Source of the DNA: Undibacterium sp. KW1
GTDB taxonomy: Bacteria; Pseudomonadota; Gammaproteobacteria; Burkholderiales; Burkholderiaceae_D
DNA: 64,000 bases
Assembly (NCBI RefSeq): GCF_009937955.1
Contig: NZ_AP018439.1
Location: 558,001 to 622,000 of the forward strand
Direction of reading: 5' to 3'
The position numbers were made by a program, and so were the translations under genes. This document shows, piece after piece, positions 1 to 9,381 of the stretch (the stretch's first letter is position 1; the number at the start of each line of letters is the position of its first letter). The notes under the pieces were generated by a model. It was not told the DNA's origin and ran no database searches. It saw only the letters and a list, made by a program, of their open reading frames with translations.

Positions 1-795
1 CGCGTTGGTGTCTTGCTGACCGGCCGGAAAATTCTCATGCAATTCGGTGGCCTGAAAGCGCTGAACCAGGTTGATCTGCAGATCAACAAAGGTACGGTGC
101 ATGGTTTGATCGGCCCTAACGGTTCCGGTAAAAGTACCATGATGAATGTGCTGACTGGCATCTACCAGCCTACCGATGGTGTGGTGGAGTTTGGTGGCAA
201 AGTCATCTCGGGCAGTACGCCATCTGCCATTGCCTTGGGTGGGGTGGCACGTACTTTCCAGAACGTGCAATTGTTTGGGGAGATGACGGCAACAGAAAAC
301 ATCCTGGTGGGCTTGCACAGCACCTTCCGCAGCAATGTGGGCGATGCCATGCTGCATACACCACGCTATCTGCGTGAAGAACGGTTGGCAAGAGCGCGTG
401 CCGCCAGCATCCTGCAATTTGTCGGCCTGGCTGATCTCGCCAACGAAGAGGCGCGCAATCTGCCTTACGGCAAGCAACGCTTGCTCGAAATTGGTCGCGC
501 ACTCGGTCTCAATCCGCAACTGTTGCTGCTCGATGAACCTGCTGCTGGTTTGACAGCGCCCGACATCAAGGACCTGATCGCCATCATACGCAAGATACGT
601 GAACATGGCATCACCATCATCCTCATTGAGCATCATATGGATGTGGTCATGTCGATTTGCGATACCGTGACTGTACTCGACTTTGGCCAGAAAATTGCAG
701 AGGGCAAACCGGCAGCCGTACAGGCCGACCCCAAAGTGATAGAAGCTTATCTCGGTGGCAGCGTTGCTGATGCCCCTGAAGTTACCCCAGCCTGA
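1..795 (+). CDS. livG: Branched-chain amino acid ABC transporter ATP-binding protein LivG (5' end outside window)
   Basis: Cytoplasmic ATPase of a LIV-type importer for branched-chain amino acids or related substrates. Walker A GPNGSGKST lies near base 112-138, the signature region is LPYGKQRLLEIGRA, and Walker B is LLLLDEPAAGL, followed by the switch histidine in LIEHHMD. The frame is open to base 1. The first in-window start candidate (TTG at 13) would already cut into the beta-strand that normally precedes MQFGGLKAL, so the true start is probably upstream and this entry is partial. The stop lies 10 bases before livF, as expected for a livHMGF-type operon whose permease genes would be to the left. 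LivG-type length and the adjacent LivF make the family firm; the substrate is inferred. Confidence 0.93.
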   Translation, partial: RVGVLLTGRKILMQFGGLKALNQVDLQINKGTVHGLIGPNGSGKSTMMNVLTGIYQPTDGVVEFGGKVISGSTPSAIALGGVARTFQNVQLFGEMTATENILVGLHSTFRSNVGDAMLHTPRYLREERLARARAASILQFVGLADLANEEARNLPYGKQRLLEIGRALGLNPQLLLLDEPAAGLTAPDIKDLIAIIRKIREHGITIILIEHHMDVVMSICDTVTVLDFGQKIAEGKPAAVQADPKVIEAYLGGSVADAPEVTPA

Positions 796-805
796 GGAGA
801 ATGCA

Positions 806-1534
806 ATGTTAACTATTTCAAATCTTCATGCAGCCTATGGCAAAGTCGAAGTCTTGCATGGTATTTCCATGGAAGTGCCCAAGGGTAAAGTCGTGACACT
901 GATAGGTTCCAACGGTGCTGGCAAGACCACCACCATGCGTGCTATTTCCGGCATGTTGAAACCCAAGGAAGGCACTGTTACCCTGGCCGGTAAAGATGTT
1001 ACTGGCCTTGATTCACACAAGATCGCCAGGGCCGGTCTTGCACATTCGCCAGAAGGCCGGCGCGTGTTTGCCACCATGTCGGTGACCGATAATCTCTTGC
1101 TCGGTGCCTTCCCGCGTTTCACCCGTAGCCGTCCGCGTGGTGACATAGAAAGTGATCTGCAAAAAGCCATGGAATTGTTCCCGCGCTTGAAAGAGCGCAA
1201 GAACCAGCTGGCTGGTACCCTGTCTGGCGGTGAACAGCAAATGCTGGCGATGGCGCGCGCGGTCATGCTCAATCCTGATGTGGTCTTGCTGGATGAACCC
1301 TCCATGGGCCTGGCACCTATCCTGGTCGATGAAGTTTTCCGTATCATCGTACGCCTGAAAGAGCAGGGCACGACCATGCTGCTGGTGGAGCAGTTTGCGG
1401 CGGCTGCCTTAGCCGTGGCTGACTATGGCTATGTACTGGAAAATGGCAGGATATCTGTGCATGGTCCGGCAGCCAGCTTGCAGAATGATCCGGCAGTCAA
1501 GGCGGCTTATCTGGGTGGTGGTGCGCAGCATTAA
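806..1534 (+). CDS. livF: Branched-chain amino acid ABC transporter ATP-binding protein LivF
   Basis: Second ATPase of the LIV-type importer, working with LivG on the cytoplasmic face. The 242-residue protein has Walker A GSNGAGKTT (residues 34-42), signature LSGGEQQMLAMARA, Walker B VVLLDEPSMGLAP and the H-loop region LLVEQF typical of LivF. The frame is open to 755, but ATG 806 is preferred: it has GAGGAG about 6 bases upstream, and the protein then begins MLTISNLHAAYG like other LivF proteins. It follows livG directly and is followed by a strong terminator, so it is the last gene of the operon. Confidence 0.95.
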   Translation: MLTISNLHAAYGKVEVLHGISMEVPKGKVVTLIGSNGAGKTTTMRAISGMLKPKEGTVTLAGKDVTGLDSHKIARAGLAHSPEGRRVFATMSVTDNLLLGAFPRFTRSRPRGDIESDLQKAMELFPRLKERKNQLAGTLSGGEQQMLAMARAVMLNPDVVLLDEPSMGLAPILVDEVFRIIVRLKEQGTTMLLVEQFAAAALAVADYGYVLENGRISVHGPAASLQNDPAVKAAYLGGGAQH

Positions 1535-1568
1535 ATCTGCTTCAAGGTCTTTATAAATGCATTTATGG

Positions 1569-1600
1569 AAATGGGGAGCTTGCTCCCCATTTCTTATTTT
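1569..1600 (+). terminator. Rho-independent terminator after livF
   Basis: Perfect inverted repeat AAATGGGGAGC / GCTCCCCATTT with a very short loop, followed by a T-rich tail (TTCTTATTTT), 35 bases after the livF stop. Confidence 0.85.
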
Positions 1601-1670
1601 ACTGTCGCAATGTGTTTAAGGGATTAAGGTACATACAAGCTGCGTTGTCTTCAATTCCAGCACAATTTTA

Positions 1671-2032
1671 TTGACGTCATTCCTGCGTGTTTTTGGCAGG
1701 AATCCAGCGGCGTTCGTTGCCTACTGTTAGGTATATTAATTTCAAATTCGTAGTGCTTTACGTATCTGTTTTTAAATACATTTACACGCCATTTAAGATT
1801 GCCGGTCGGGGGTAGCCCGACAGCTACTCACTTTTCTTGTCTCGCCAAGAAAAGTAAGCCAAAGAAGGCGACCCAGGCGTAGTCGCCCCCTAAAGGGGGT
1901 TCCCGTTTGTGCAGTACAAAAAATGGGAAGGCCCGAAACTCGCTCCGCTCAAACAGCGGTCCTTCTGTTTCCATTTTCTGTACTGCACAAACGGCGTCTA
2001 CACATGGGAACTGCGGAAAATCAAAAACAACG
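1671..2032 (+). repeat. Composite intergenic repeat, copy 1 (inverted relative to copy at 3330-3671)
   Basis: Fills most of the 566-base gap between livF and the next gene. Modules in order: a small hairpin (ATTCCTGC / GCAGGAAT, 1679-1703) ending in a GGAATCCAGCGGCGTTCGT-type sequence; a diverged middle; a GC-rich stretch with TCGCCCCCTAAAGGGGG; then a large hairpin whose arms CGTTTGTGCAGTACA (from 1904) and TGTACTGCACAAACG (to 1993) enclose about 45 bases. The same modules occur in reverse orientation at 3330-3671. Short open frames inside are by-products of the repeat. I see no gene between 1600 and 2100. Confidence 0.8.
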
Positions 2033-2100
2033 TCATCGCGACCTTCGTGCAAATTTCGTGAGCTACGATTGATCAAAGCTTTGATCGGTCATCCTTGCAA

Positions 2101-3195
2101 TTACCCTTCTAAATACCGCAAAGGATGCGCATGAGCAGGCCATGCTTCTGCGAAGAAACCTGTCACTTGCTCTGTCGTTACTTCAGCTAATGTAGATGGT
2201 GACCAGCGTGGTGTATTGTCTTTATCTACCACCAGGGCACGTACACCTTCGAGCACTTCACCATGCTTGAAGCAATGGCGTACCATGTTTCTTTCCATGC
2301 GCAGGCAGGAGGACACTGTCATGTCTTTGCTGCGGCGTAGTTGTTCTAGCGTGACTGACATCAGCAATGGCGAACGTTTTTGCATGGTGGCCAGGGTTTG
2401 CTGGGCGAATTCGTTGTTGCTTTGTTGCAGTCGTTCACAGATGCTAGTGACGCTATTGCCTGTGAATATCTCGTTGATGGACGCATGTTGCGATGCCAGT
2501 TTACTGGTATCTGGTTTTGCCTGGTCAGCAAAAGCGGCAGAAAAATCGCGTATCGCCACGCGCAAATCAGTGGCTACGCTTTCACTGATTAAATTCATCA
2601 TTGCCGGTATTTCTGCGGTGGGAATATAGACATCTGCCAGACCGGCATAAATGGCATCGGCAGCGGTGATGATTTCGCCTGTCAGTCCCAAATAAGTACC
2701 AATTTCACCCTTAGTGCGCGACAGGAAATAACCGCCACCTACGTCAGGGAACAGACCGATATTCACTTCCGGCATGGCCATCTTGGTACGCTCAGTGACG
2801 ATGCGCAAACGGCAATCTTCCCCCGCCTGCGCGATACCCATGCCACCACCCATGACCACGCCATTCATCAGCGCGATATAGGGTTTTGGGTAGAAATGGA
2901 TTAAATGATTTAAGGCATATTCCTCAGTAAAAAAATCTTCCAGCAGAGCAGAGTCACCCTTGGGTGTGGCAGTGCCCACATCATAGAAGAAACGGATATC
3001 ACCACCCGCACAAAATGCTTTCTCGCTACTGCTATGGATAAACACTGCGCGCACGCTCAGATCATCCTGCCAGGCCAGTAAAGTCGTTGTCAGTGCTCTT
3101 ACCATATCGAGAGACAGCGAGTTCAATGCTTTGGGCCTGTCGAGGGTGATGTAGCCTATATTGTTCTTGACGGAGGTAAGTACAAATTCGCTCAT
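2101..3195 (-). CDS. Enoyl-CoA hydratase/isomerase family protein, 3-hydroxyisobutyryl-CoA hydrolase type
   Basis: Crotonase-fold enzyme of 364 residues, the usual length for 3-hydroxyisobutyryl-CoA hydrolase (valine catabolism, releasing 3-hydroxyisobutyrate from its CoA ester) rather than the roughly 260 of simple enoyl-CoA hydratases. Visible landmarks are the oxyanion-hole loop FCAGGDIRFFYD (residues 61-72), the second loop MGGGMG (115-120) and MPEVNIGLFPDVGGG (141-155), which carries Glu143 and Asp151 at the positions used by this subfamily. The long C-terminal ECH_2-type extension is present. No valine-pathway neighbours are visible; the gene stands alone between two inverted repeats. 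Enoyl-CoA hydratase activity is the alternative. Confidence 0.85.
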   Translation of the reverse strand: MSEFVLTSVKNNIGYITLDRPKALNSLSLDMVRALTTTLLAWQDDLSVRAVFIHSSSEKAFCAGGDIRFFYDVGTATPKGDSALLEDFFTEEYALNHLIHFYPKPYIALMNGVVMGGGMGIAQAGEDCRLRIVTERTKMAMPEVNIGLFPDVGGGYFLSRTKGEIGTYLGLTGEIITAADAIYAGLADVYIPTAEIPAMMNLISESVATDLRVAIRDFSAAFADQAKPDTSKLASQHASINEIFTGNSVTSICERLQQSNNEFAQQTLATMQKRSPLLMSVTLEQLRRSKDMTVSSCLRMERNMVRHCFKHGEVLEGVRALVVDKDNTPRWSPSTLAEVTTEQVTGFFAEAWPAHAHPLRYLEG

Positions 3196-3329
3196 GGTAG
3201 TTGACTATGCAGGGTAGGGGATGAAGCGGCTATTTTAACTTTGTCAGGCGTGGGCGTCACGGGGTGTATATGTTTATGAGGAAATAGCGTAAGGGTCGCA
3301 TGTTCGTTGCTGTTGGGTTTGGGTTTGAA

Positions 3330-3671
3330 GTTGTTTTTGACGTTTGGCAGTTCCCATGTGTCGACGCCGTTTGTGCAGTACAGAAAATGGAAAGAGAAAG
3401 GCCGATGTTTGAGCCGCAGGCGAGTTTTCGGACTTTCCCATTTTTTGTACTGCACAAACGGGAACCCCCTTTAGGGGGCGACGACGCCTGGGTCGCCTTT
3501 CTTTGAGTTCTTTCTTTGGTGACGCAAAGAAAGAATTTCGGCTGCCGGGCCGAAACCCGGCTTGTATCTACGAAGGGCAAACGTTTTAGTCAAAGTGCCA
3601 CATGCAAAAAAAGCCACGGCATGCGACGAACGCCGCTGGATTCCAGCCAAAAGCACGCTGGAATGACGTTA
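3330..3671 (-). repeat. Composite intergenic repeat, copy 2 (reverse orientation)
   Basis: Reverse-complement relative of 1671-2032. It shares the CATGTG..GACGCCGTTTGTGCAGTACA arm, the TTGTACTGCACAAACG arm, CCCCCTTTAGGGGGCGACGACGCCTGGGTCGCC, and at the far end (3625-3671) the CGAACGCCGCTGGATTCCAGC hairpin module. It occupies most of the 674-base gap between the hydrolase gene and hpf; apart from the terminator at 3803-3827 I see nothing else there. Confidence 0.8.
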
Positions 3672-3802
3672 ATAAAAATGCCGTGAATCAACTAACTCGC
3701 AGCTTGTTAAGCGACGCATGTGACAAACAGCAATAAAAAGTAAATTATTTATTTGAAATTTGAAGCGTCACAAACCAGGCGCACAAGAAACCATTCGCCC
3801 AA

Positions 3803-3827
3803 CAAAAAGGACGCCTTTAGCGTCCTT
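3803..3827 (-). terminator. Rho-independent terminator after hpf
   Basis: Stem AAGGACGC / GCGTCCTT with loop CTTTA. On the minus strand the stem is followed by TTTTTG. It lies about 45 bases beyond the hpf stop and probably ends the kdsD-to-hpf transcript. Confidence 0.85.
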
Positions 3828-3869
3828 GTTTTGGATGTCCACAACCCTGTCAGGGTAAGGACTGGGGTC

Positions 3870-4217
3870 TTATGAAGCCGATGCCGGATCAGGTATGTGC
3901 TTGATGGCGTCGTGCTGATGGTTCTGGATCTTGTCTTTATGCTTGATGACCTGGCGATCAAGTTTATCTACCAGTGCATCAATGGCTGCATACAGATCAT
4001 GTGCCAGACTTTCAACGTGGATATCTTTACCGCTGATATGCAAATTAATGTCAGCTTTGTGTCGTTTATCCTTTTCCCGGAGCTTGTCCACCGTCAGGAT
4101 GACGGCGATATCAATGACCTGGTCGAAATGCCGCCTGATACGTTCTAGTTTGGTATGTACATATTCACGAATTGCAGGAGTTACTTCGACGTGATGTCCA
4201 CTGATGGTGAGATTCAT
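3870..4217 (-). CDS. hpf: Short ribosome hibernation-promoting factor
   Basis: 115-residue HPF/YhbH-family protein ([20 protein letters not shown]). It binds the small ribosomal subunit and helps form inactive ribosomes in stationary phase. It has the beta-alpha-beta-beta-beta-alpha plan with a basic C-terminal helix ([15 protein letters not shown]) and lacks the long-HPF dimerisation domain. The start is supported by AGGAG shortly before the ATG. It lies just downstream of rpoN, the usual place in proteobacteria, with a 127-base gap that carries a possible promoter of its own. Confidence 0.93.
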   Translation of the reverse strand: MNLTISGHHVEVTPAIREYVHTKLERIRRHFDQVIDIAVILTVDKLREKDKRHKADINLHISGKDIHVESLAHDLYAAIDALVDKLDRQVIKHKDKIQNHQHDAIKHIPDPASAS

Positions 4218-4289
4218 ACTGTGCTCCTATAGTGATGTTGCTTGCTATTACGATACGCTCTCAGCATTTATTTGCCTTGAGCTAAATCA

Positions 4290-4317
4290 TATATAGCAAT
4301 TCAAACCGTGATTACAA
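4290..4317 (-). promoter_or_regulatory. Candidate sigma70-type promoter for hpf
   Basis: On the minus strand TTGTAA (4317-4312), a 16-base spacer and TATATA (4295-4290) lie in the rpoN-hpf gap, about 70 bases before the hpf start. Seen by eye only; it would let hpf be expressed apart from the operon. Confidence 0.4.
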
Positions 4318-4344
4318 GGACTGCTTACAAAGATTTACGCAAAC

Positions 4345-5814
4345 TCACTGGGGGATTTTGAGGGCTTCACGGTATTTGGCAACTGTCCGTCGGGCAATTA
4401 CCATGCCCTGTTCACCCAGCATGTCTGCAATTTTGCTATCAGAGAGTGGGCTTTTCTGGTCTTCTGCTCCTATCAACTGCTTGATGAGTGCACGTATCGC
4501 GGTGGAAGATGCTTCACCCCCTGTTTCCGTCGCGACATGGCTGCCGAAAAAGTACTTCAACTCAAACATGCCATGTGGGGTCAACATGTATTTTTGGGTT
4601 GTTACACGTGAGATAGTGCTCTCGTGTAATCCTAGTGTATCAGCAATTTCGCGCAAAACAAGGGGGCGCATTGCAACAGCACCGTGGGTGAAAAAATTGC
4701 GTTGCCTTTCGACTATCGCTTGTGCAACGCGCAATATAGTCTCAAAACGTTGCCGCATATTCTTGATCAGCCAGCGGGCTTCCTGCAATTGCGCGCCCAT
4801 GCCAGCCTCGCCTCGGTTTTGCTTCATGATGTTGGCATACATGCTGCTTACCCGCAGCCTGGGCATGACATCCTGATTCAGCATGACTTGCCAGCCGTTA
4901 CCGGATTTTCTGACGATCACATCAGGTACGACATAGTCAGATTCATCAGCAGCAAAGGCCAGGCCGGGGCGTGGTTTGCACAGGCGGATGACAGTTTGTG
5001 CATCGCGCAAATCTTCATCGTCGCAGTCGAAGATTTTCTTGAGTTTGGTGAAATCTCTTTGTGCAAATAAAGCGAGTTGCGTTTCAACAATTTGCAATGC
5101 CAGCCTGCGTGTGACGAAAGCAACTTTTGGTAAACGCCTGATTTGCAAGGCCAGGCATTCAGACGGGCTGCGCGCACCGACACCTGCCGGGTCAAAGCTT
5201 TGCAGCATGTTCAGCGCAAACGCCAGTTCTTCTGGTTCTACGCACAGTTCCAGTGGCAAACTGGCATGTATTTCATCTAATGTTTCGGTCAGGTAACCGT
5301 TATTGTCGAGCGCATCGATCATCAGCTCGACCAGGGCACGGTCACGCGGTTCGCGCAGGTTCAGGCGCATCTGCTCCAGCAAGTGTTCACGCAGGGTGAT
5401 ATGGGCTGCACCAAGCTGGGGGCGGCCATCTTCATCATCGCCAGACTTGCTGCCATGCTGCACATCATCAAAGCCCCAGTCTTCTTCGCTGGAGGTGGTG
5501 CTGTCATTGCTGATGACGGTTTCTGCATCAGCGGTAGCCGGTTCTGCTGACCTGTCACTGTCTTCTCTTGCTGCCGGTGCTTCCATGCCGGCATCGGCAG
5601 AAGTGCTGCTGGTATTGATGGCGCCGTCGGCAAGCAGGCGTACGGCGTGATCGAGTGGATCATCGACGCGTTCCAGCATGGGATTATCGGTCAGCAGCGT
5701 CTCCAGCTCCTGATGCAATTCCAAAGTGGATAACTGCAATAATCGTATCGATTGCTGCAATTGCGGCGTTAAGGCCAGATGTTGTGAGGTACGTAGTTGC
5801 AGGCTTTGTTTCAT
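4345..5814 (-). CDS. rpoN: RNA polymerase sigma-54 factor
   Basis: Sigma-54, which recognises -24/-12 promoters and needs AAA+ activators. The 489-residue protein starts MKQSLQLRTSQHLALTPQLQ (region I activator-interacting domain, glutamine-rich), has an acidic region II (about residues 70-140), the core-binding domain, and a C-terminal RpoN box ARRTVAKYRE at about 474-483. ATG 5814 is chosen because family members begin MKQ; a GTG at 5829 that overlaps the lptB stop is the alternative. It follows lptB by 11 bases, the conserved arrangement in beta- and gammaproteobacteria. Confidence 0.96.
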   Translation of the reverse strand: MKQSLQLRTSQHLALTPQLQQSIRLLQLSTLELHQELETLLTDNPMLERVDDPLDHAVRLLADGAINTSSTSADAGMEAPAAREDSDRSAEPATADAETVISNDSTTSSEEDWGFDDVQHGSKSGDDEDGRPQLGAAHITLREHLLEQMRLNLREPRDRALVELMIDALDNNGYLTETLDEIHASLPLELCVEPEELAFALNMLQSFDPAGVGARSPSECLALQIRRLPKVAFVTRRLALQIVETQLALFAQRDFTKLKKIFDCDDEDLRDAQTVIRLCKPRPGLAFAADESDYVVPDVIVRKSGNGWQVMLNQDVMPRLRVSSMYANIMKQNRGEAGMGAQLQEARWLIKNMRQRFETILRVAQAIVERQRNFFTHGAVAMRPLVLREIADTLGLHESTISRVTTQKYMLTPHGMFELKYFFGSHVATETGGEASSTAIRALIKQLIGAEDQKSPLSDSKIADMLGEQGMVIARRTVAKYREALKIPQ

Positions 5815-5825
5815 GATGATTCCCG

Positions 5826-6581
5826 TCACATCCGGAAGTGTTCTCCGAGATAAACGCGACGTACAGATTCATTTTGTATGATGTCGTCAGGCTTGCCGCT
5901 GGCAAGTACCGCGCCCTGGTTGATGATATAGGCGTGATCGCAAATGCCCAGGGTTTCGCGCACATTATGGTCGGTGATCAGCACACCGATGCCGCGCTCC
6001 TTGAGGAAGCGCACGATGCGCTGGATTTCAATGACGGCGATAGGGTCAACACCGGCAAAGGGTTCATCCAGCAAGACAAAGCGTGGATTGGTCGCCAGTG
6101 CACGGGCAATTTCGACGCGGCGGCGTTCGCCACCTGATAGTGACAATGCTTGGCTTTCACGTATTTTTTCTATCTGCAAGTCTGCCAGCAGAGCGTTGAG
6201 CCTTTGCTCAATTTTTTTTGCACCGAGATATTTGCCTTCACTGTCTTTTTGCAATTCGAGTACGGCACGGATATTGTCTTCTACCGTCAGCTTGCGAAAT
6301 ACCGAAGCTTCCTGCGGCAGGTAAGACAAACCCAGTACGGCGCGCTCGTGGATAGGCAGTTGCGAAATATTCACATCATCAATCGTGATATCCCCGGCGT
6401 CGGAAGGTACCAGGCCAACGATCATGTAAAACGAAGTGGTCTTGCCTGCGCCATTCGGCCCCAGCAAACCCACGACCTCGCCGCTTTTCAAGAGCAGTGA
6501 GACATCGCGCACCACCTGGCGCGCACCGTAGCGCTTTTGCAAGCCCTTGACAAGCAAGGTGCTGCTTGACTGTGCTGTCAT
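5826..6581 (-). CDS. lptB: LPS export ABC transporter ATP-binding protein LptB
   Basis: Cytoplasmic ATPase that drives LPS extraction from the inner membrane with LptFG and passes it to the LptC-LptA bridge. The 251-residue protein has Walker [10 protein letters not shown] (41-49), signature [14 protein letters not shown] and Walker [14 protein letters not shown], plus the C-terminal [10 protein letters not shown] ending typical of LptB. ATG 6581 is used because it falls 1 base past the lptA stop and gives the family N-terminus; the frame is open further upstream only because it overlaps lptA. Confidence 0.96.
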   Translation of the reverse strand: MTAQSSSTLLVKGLQKRYGARQVVRDVSLLLKSGEVVGLLGPNGAGKTTSFYMIVGLVPSDAGDITIDDVNISQLPIHERAVLGLSYLPQEASVFRKLTVEDNIRAVLELQKDSEGKYLGAKKIEQRLNALLADLQIEKIRESQALSLSGGERRRVEIARALATNPRFVLLDEPFAGVDPIAVIEIQRIVRFLKERGIGVLITDHNVRETLGICDHAYIINQGAVLASGKPDDIIQNESVRRVYLGEHFRM

Positions 6582-6582
6582 C

Positions 6583-7152
6583 TTATTTAGCCTGCTTTTC
6601 TGGTTTTGGTTGCAAGGTGATGGTGATATTGCCTGAGCCATCTACATGCTGGCCACTGGTTGAATTCGTGCCAACAAATACGTCATTCTTGCTGTCGTAA
6701 GACAGGTATTCACCTTCCTGTTCCTGGGTGACGCGCTTGCCTTCGAGGTAGCGTACCTTGGCCTTGGAAATGAATTTGACGATTTCTGTACTCTGGTTGT
6801 ATTCAGCACGGTCAGCTTCGCCATCTACCCACAGATCAGGGCCTCCATCGCGTTTCTGGCGGAAGGTGACTTTGCGGCCACTGCCACCTGTCAGAACGAC
6901 AAACTGATCACCATTCGGTGCTTCGGTCACAACAGCACTCTCAGAAGTGACGGTGAGGGTACCGCGCACCAGGGACACGCCCTTGGATAATCTGCTGACG
7001 CTGGCTTTGCCATCGCTGATGCCGTAACCGGCTTTGATGATGGTCTCTTTATTACTGTCGGCTTTTTCTGCATTTGCAGAAACACAGGCCAGGCCCAGGC
7101 AGGCCAGGCTGATCAAGCGTGTGACGCTAAATGATGTTTTGATCATGTGCAT
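6583..7152 (-). CDS. lptA: LPS transport periplasmic protein LptA
   Basis: 189-residue periplasmic OstA-like protein that forms the LPS bridge between LptC and LptD. A signal peptide (hydrophobic [16 protein letters not shown], predicted cleavage after Ala28) is followed by beta-jellyroll sequence with [21 protein letters not shown] repeats. Starts at residues 1 and 3 are both possible. It lies between lptC (14-base gap) and lptB. Confidence 0.92.
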   Translation of the reverse strand: MHMIKTSFSVTRLISLACLGLACVSANAEKADSNKETIIKAGYGISDGKASVSRLSKGVSLVRGTLTVTSESAVVTEAPNGDQFVVLTGGSGRKVTFRQKRDGGPDLWVDGEADRAEYNQSTEIVKFISKAKVRYLEGKRVTQEQEGEYLSYDSKNDVFVGTNSTSGQHVDGSGNITITLQPKPEKQAK

Positions 7153-7166
7153 ATTCGCTTTCTTGC

Positions 7167-7811
7167 TTATTTATTCCCGGTTTTGGGGGCGGGTTCACGA
7201 TTCTTGAGTTGAATGTAAACCTTGCTCAGCAATTCCAGGCCTTGGGTTGAATTATTGGCAATCATGCCAGTTGCAGTTGAGTGCAGTTTGCCGGTCGTAA
7301 TTGAAACCGGTTTGTCGGTTTTAACGATGTCTTCGTCCGGCAAGAGCAAAAGATAATCAGACTCCACACGTACGAATTGTGAACTCAGGCCCTCAGGTCT
7401 CTCCATGCTGACATTGTCATGCAAGTGAACCTCATCATGCTCGCGCTTGGGTGTGGTCAGTGAAGATTTTTGCGATACAACTGCGAGTTCAGCACGCAGG
7501 TGCAGGGGAGGCCTGCCCTGATCAAAGCTGTTGATCTGCGGATGCTTGATTTCTATATTGTCAGTCCGCGGCAAATGCACCAGGCTGTCACCGGTGATAT
7601 GGTAATTGGCCTTGCCATTGTTTGACAGCCGGATGAAATTGAATTTCTCGACATAGTAATCCGGTGCTGACCTGGCAGAAGTACGGCTCTGCTCATCATC
7701 GGCATGGCGACGTATGACTTCCATGACCCAGATGGTGCCCATGGTGATCACGCCCAGCAGGATCACGGCCAGCCAGATGCGGAAGCGGTCTATGGTCATT
7801 TGGGGTTTCAT
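7167..7811 (-). CDS. lptC: LPS export ABC transporter periplasmic protein LptC
   Basis: 214-residue bitopic protein: one N-terminal membrane segment (about residues 11-30, IWLAVILLGVITMGTIWVM), then a periplasmic LptC domain that receives LPS from LptB2FG and hands it to LptA. The ATG overlaps the kdsC stop by 4 bases (ATGA), showing translational coupling. Confidence 0.92.
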   Translation of the reverse strand: MKPQMTIDRFRIWLAVILLGVITMGTIWVMEVIRRHADDEQSRTSARSAPDYYVEKFNFIRLSNNGKANYHITGDSLVHLPRTDNIEIKHPQINSFDQGRPPLHLRAELAVVSQKSSLTTPKREHDEVHLHDNVSMERPEGLSSQFVRVESDYLLLLPDEDIVKTDKPVSITTGKLHSTATGMIANNSTQGLELLSKVYIQLKNREPAPKTGNK

Positions 7812-8341
7812 GTCAGATATGCTTGTAAAGCCTGTTCATATTTGCCCTGTGCACGCAGGATGAAGTCGCAGACTTCGCGCGCAGCACCCTGGCCGCCACT
7901 GGCTCTGGTGATGTACTGCACACGCTGTTGTACTTCAGCATGGGCATTCGGTACGCTGGCTGCAAAACCTACGCGTGTCAGTATCGGTAAATCAATCACG
8001 TCGTCACCGATAAAGCCGCAGTGTTCAGCAGGGATATCCAGCTTCGCCAGCAGTTCAAGAAATGCACTCTTCTTGTCATGGATACCCTGGCTGACATGGC
8101 TGATGCCAAGATCAGCAGCACGCTTGCTGACGATGGCCGATTGCCGCGCACTGATGATGGCCGTGATAATGCCGGCCTGCTGCAAGAGCTTGATGCCTTG
8201 CCCATCCAGCACATTAAAGCATTTCATCATTTCCCCGTCTGGCCCAAAGTACAGGCTGCCATCAGTCAGTATGCCATCGACATCAAAAATCATGAGCCGG
8301 ACTTTGCTGGCTCTTTCTACAGAATCTACAGAATTATTCAT
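7808..8341 (-). CDS. kdsC: 3-deoxy-D-manno-octulosonate 8-phosphate phosphatase
   Basis: Haloacid dehalogenase-family phosphatase that removes phosphate from Kdo-8-phosphate in LPS core synthesis. Its 177 residues match the capless KdsC size. Motif I DVDGILTDG has Asp20 and Asp22; motif II is in IISARQS and motif III in GFIGDDVIDLP. It overlaps kdsD (upstream) and lptC (downstream) by 4 bases each. Confidence 0.95.
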   Translation of the reverse strand: MNNSVDSVERASKVRLMIFDVDGILTDGSLYFGPDGEMMKCFNVLDGQGIKLLQQAGIITAIISARQSAIVSKRAADLGISHVSQGIHDKKSAFLELLAKLDIPAEHCGFIGDDVIDLPILTRVGFAASVPNAHAEVQQRVQYITRASGGQGAAREVCDFILRAQGKYEQALQAYLT

Positions 8342-9381
8342 CAGATCACCTTGGCCCTGGTCAGGTCATGGATATGCAAGGCACCCACCAGCTTGCCGCT
8401 GTCGTCAGCGACCAGCAACTGGTTGATGCGGTAAGTTTCCATGACTTCGACGGCTTCGACAGCCAATTGTTCCGGGCGTATGCGGCGTGGCGCGTGGTTC
8501 ATGACATCGGCAATGCGCAACTGGGTAAAGTCGCGCGTGCCATCCATCAGGCGGCGCAAGTCACCATCGGTGAAGATACCCAGCACATGTTGCTGCTCAT
8601 CCACCACGGCGGTCATCGCCATACCTTTTTTGGTAATTTCCAGCAGCGCAGTTTTCAGGCTGGTTTCTGGCCCAACCTGCGGAATGTCTTCGTTGGTGCG
8701 CATGACGTCTCTGACGTGTGTCAGCAGACGGCGACCAAGCGAGCCACCGGGATGGGAGCGGGCAAAGTCTTCTTCTCTAAAGCCGCGTGCATCCAGTACC
8801 GCTACCGCCAGTGCATCGCCCAGCGCCAGTGTAACCGTGGTGCTGGCAGTCGGTGCCAGGTTCAGCGGGCAGGCTTCCTTATCCACATGCAGGTTAAGGT
8901 GGATATCAGCCAGCTTGCCGAGGCTGGATTCCGGGTTGCCGGTCATGGCAATCAGCTTCACACCAAGGCGCTTGATAATGGGCAGGATGGACATCAGCTC
9001 AGACGCTTCGCCAGAATACGAGATCGCGATAAACACATCTTGCGAAGTCACCATCCCCAGATCGCCATGCGCAGCCTCAGCCGGATGGACAAAAAACGAG
9101 GGCGTACCTGTCGAGGCAAAGGTGGCCGAGATCTTGCGCGCAATATGGCCAGATTTACCTATGCCAGAAACCACGACCCTACCGTGGCATGCCAACAACA
9201 TGCTGACCGCTTGTGCAAAGCCGTCGGCATCGCCATTACCCAGGCGTTTTTGCAGGGCAAGCAGGGCGTCAGACTCGATTTGCAGGGTTTCACAAGCCAG
9301 TTTCAGGGCGCGTTGTGCTGCTACAGCCGCATCTGTCGTGGGTTGTTGTGTAAAAGTTAAAGGTGCATTCAGTTCATTCAT
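8341..9381 (-). CDS. kdsD: D-arabinose 5-phosphate isomerase
   Basis: Converts ribulose 5-phosphate to arabinose 5-phosphate, the first committed step to Kdo. The 346-residue protein has an N-terminal SIS domain with GIGKSGH (73-79) and the conserved HPAEAAHGDLGM stretch, then two C-terminal CBS domains (from about residue 220). ATG 9381 gives MNELNAPLTF; the longer frame to 9555 would reach into the divergent antiporter gene and lacks family similarity. It is the first gene of the minus-strand kdsD-kdsC-lptCAB-rpoN-hpf operon. Confidence 0.95.
   Translation of the reverse strand: MNELNAPLTFTQQPTTDAAVAAQRALKLACETLQIESDALLALQKRLGNGDADGFAQAVSMLLACHGRVVVSGIGKSGHIARKISATFASTGTPSFFVHPAEAAHGDLGMVTSQDVFIAISYSGEASELMSILPIIKRLGVKLIAMTGNPESSLGKLADIHLNLHVDKEACPLNLAPTASTTVTLALGDALAVAVLDARGFREEDFARSHPGGSLGRRLLTHVRDVMRTNEDIPQVGPETSLKTALLEITKKGMAMTAVVDEQQHVLGIFTDGDLRRLMDGTRDFTQLRIADVMNHAPRRIRPEQLAVEAVEVMETYRINQLLVADDSGKLVGALHIHDLTRAKVI

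Noticed and set aside
1907..2134. Open frame of 75 codons beginning MCSTKNGKARNS
   Set aside because: It lies inside the composite repeat; a similar frame appears in the reverse copy (3257-3580) because the repeat is conserved, not because a protein is. No ribosome-binding site.
8368..9360. 330-codon open frame opposite kdsD
   Set aside because: Shadow of kdsD, whose protein is clearly conserved; the antisense translation is rich in His, Gln and Arg without domain features.
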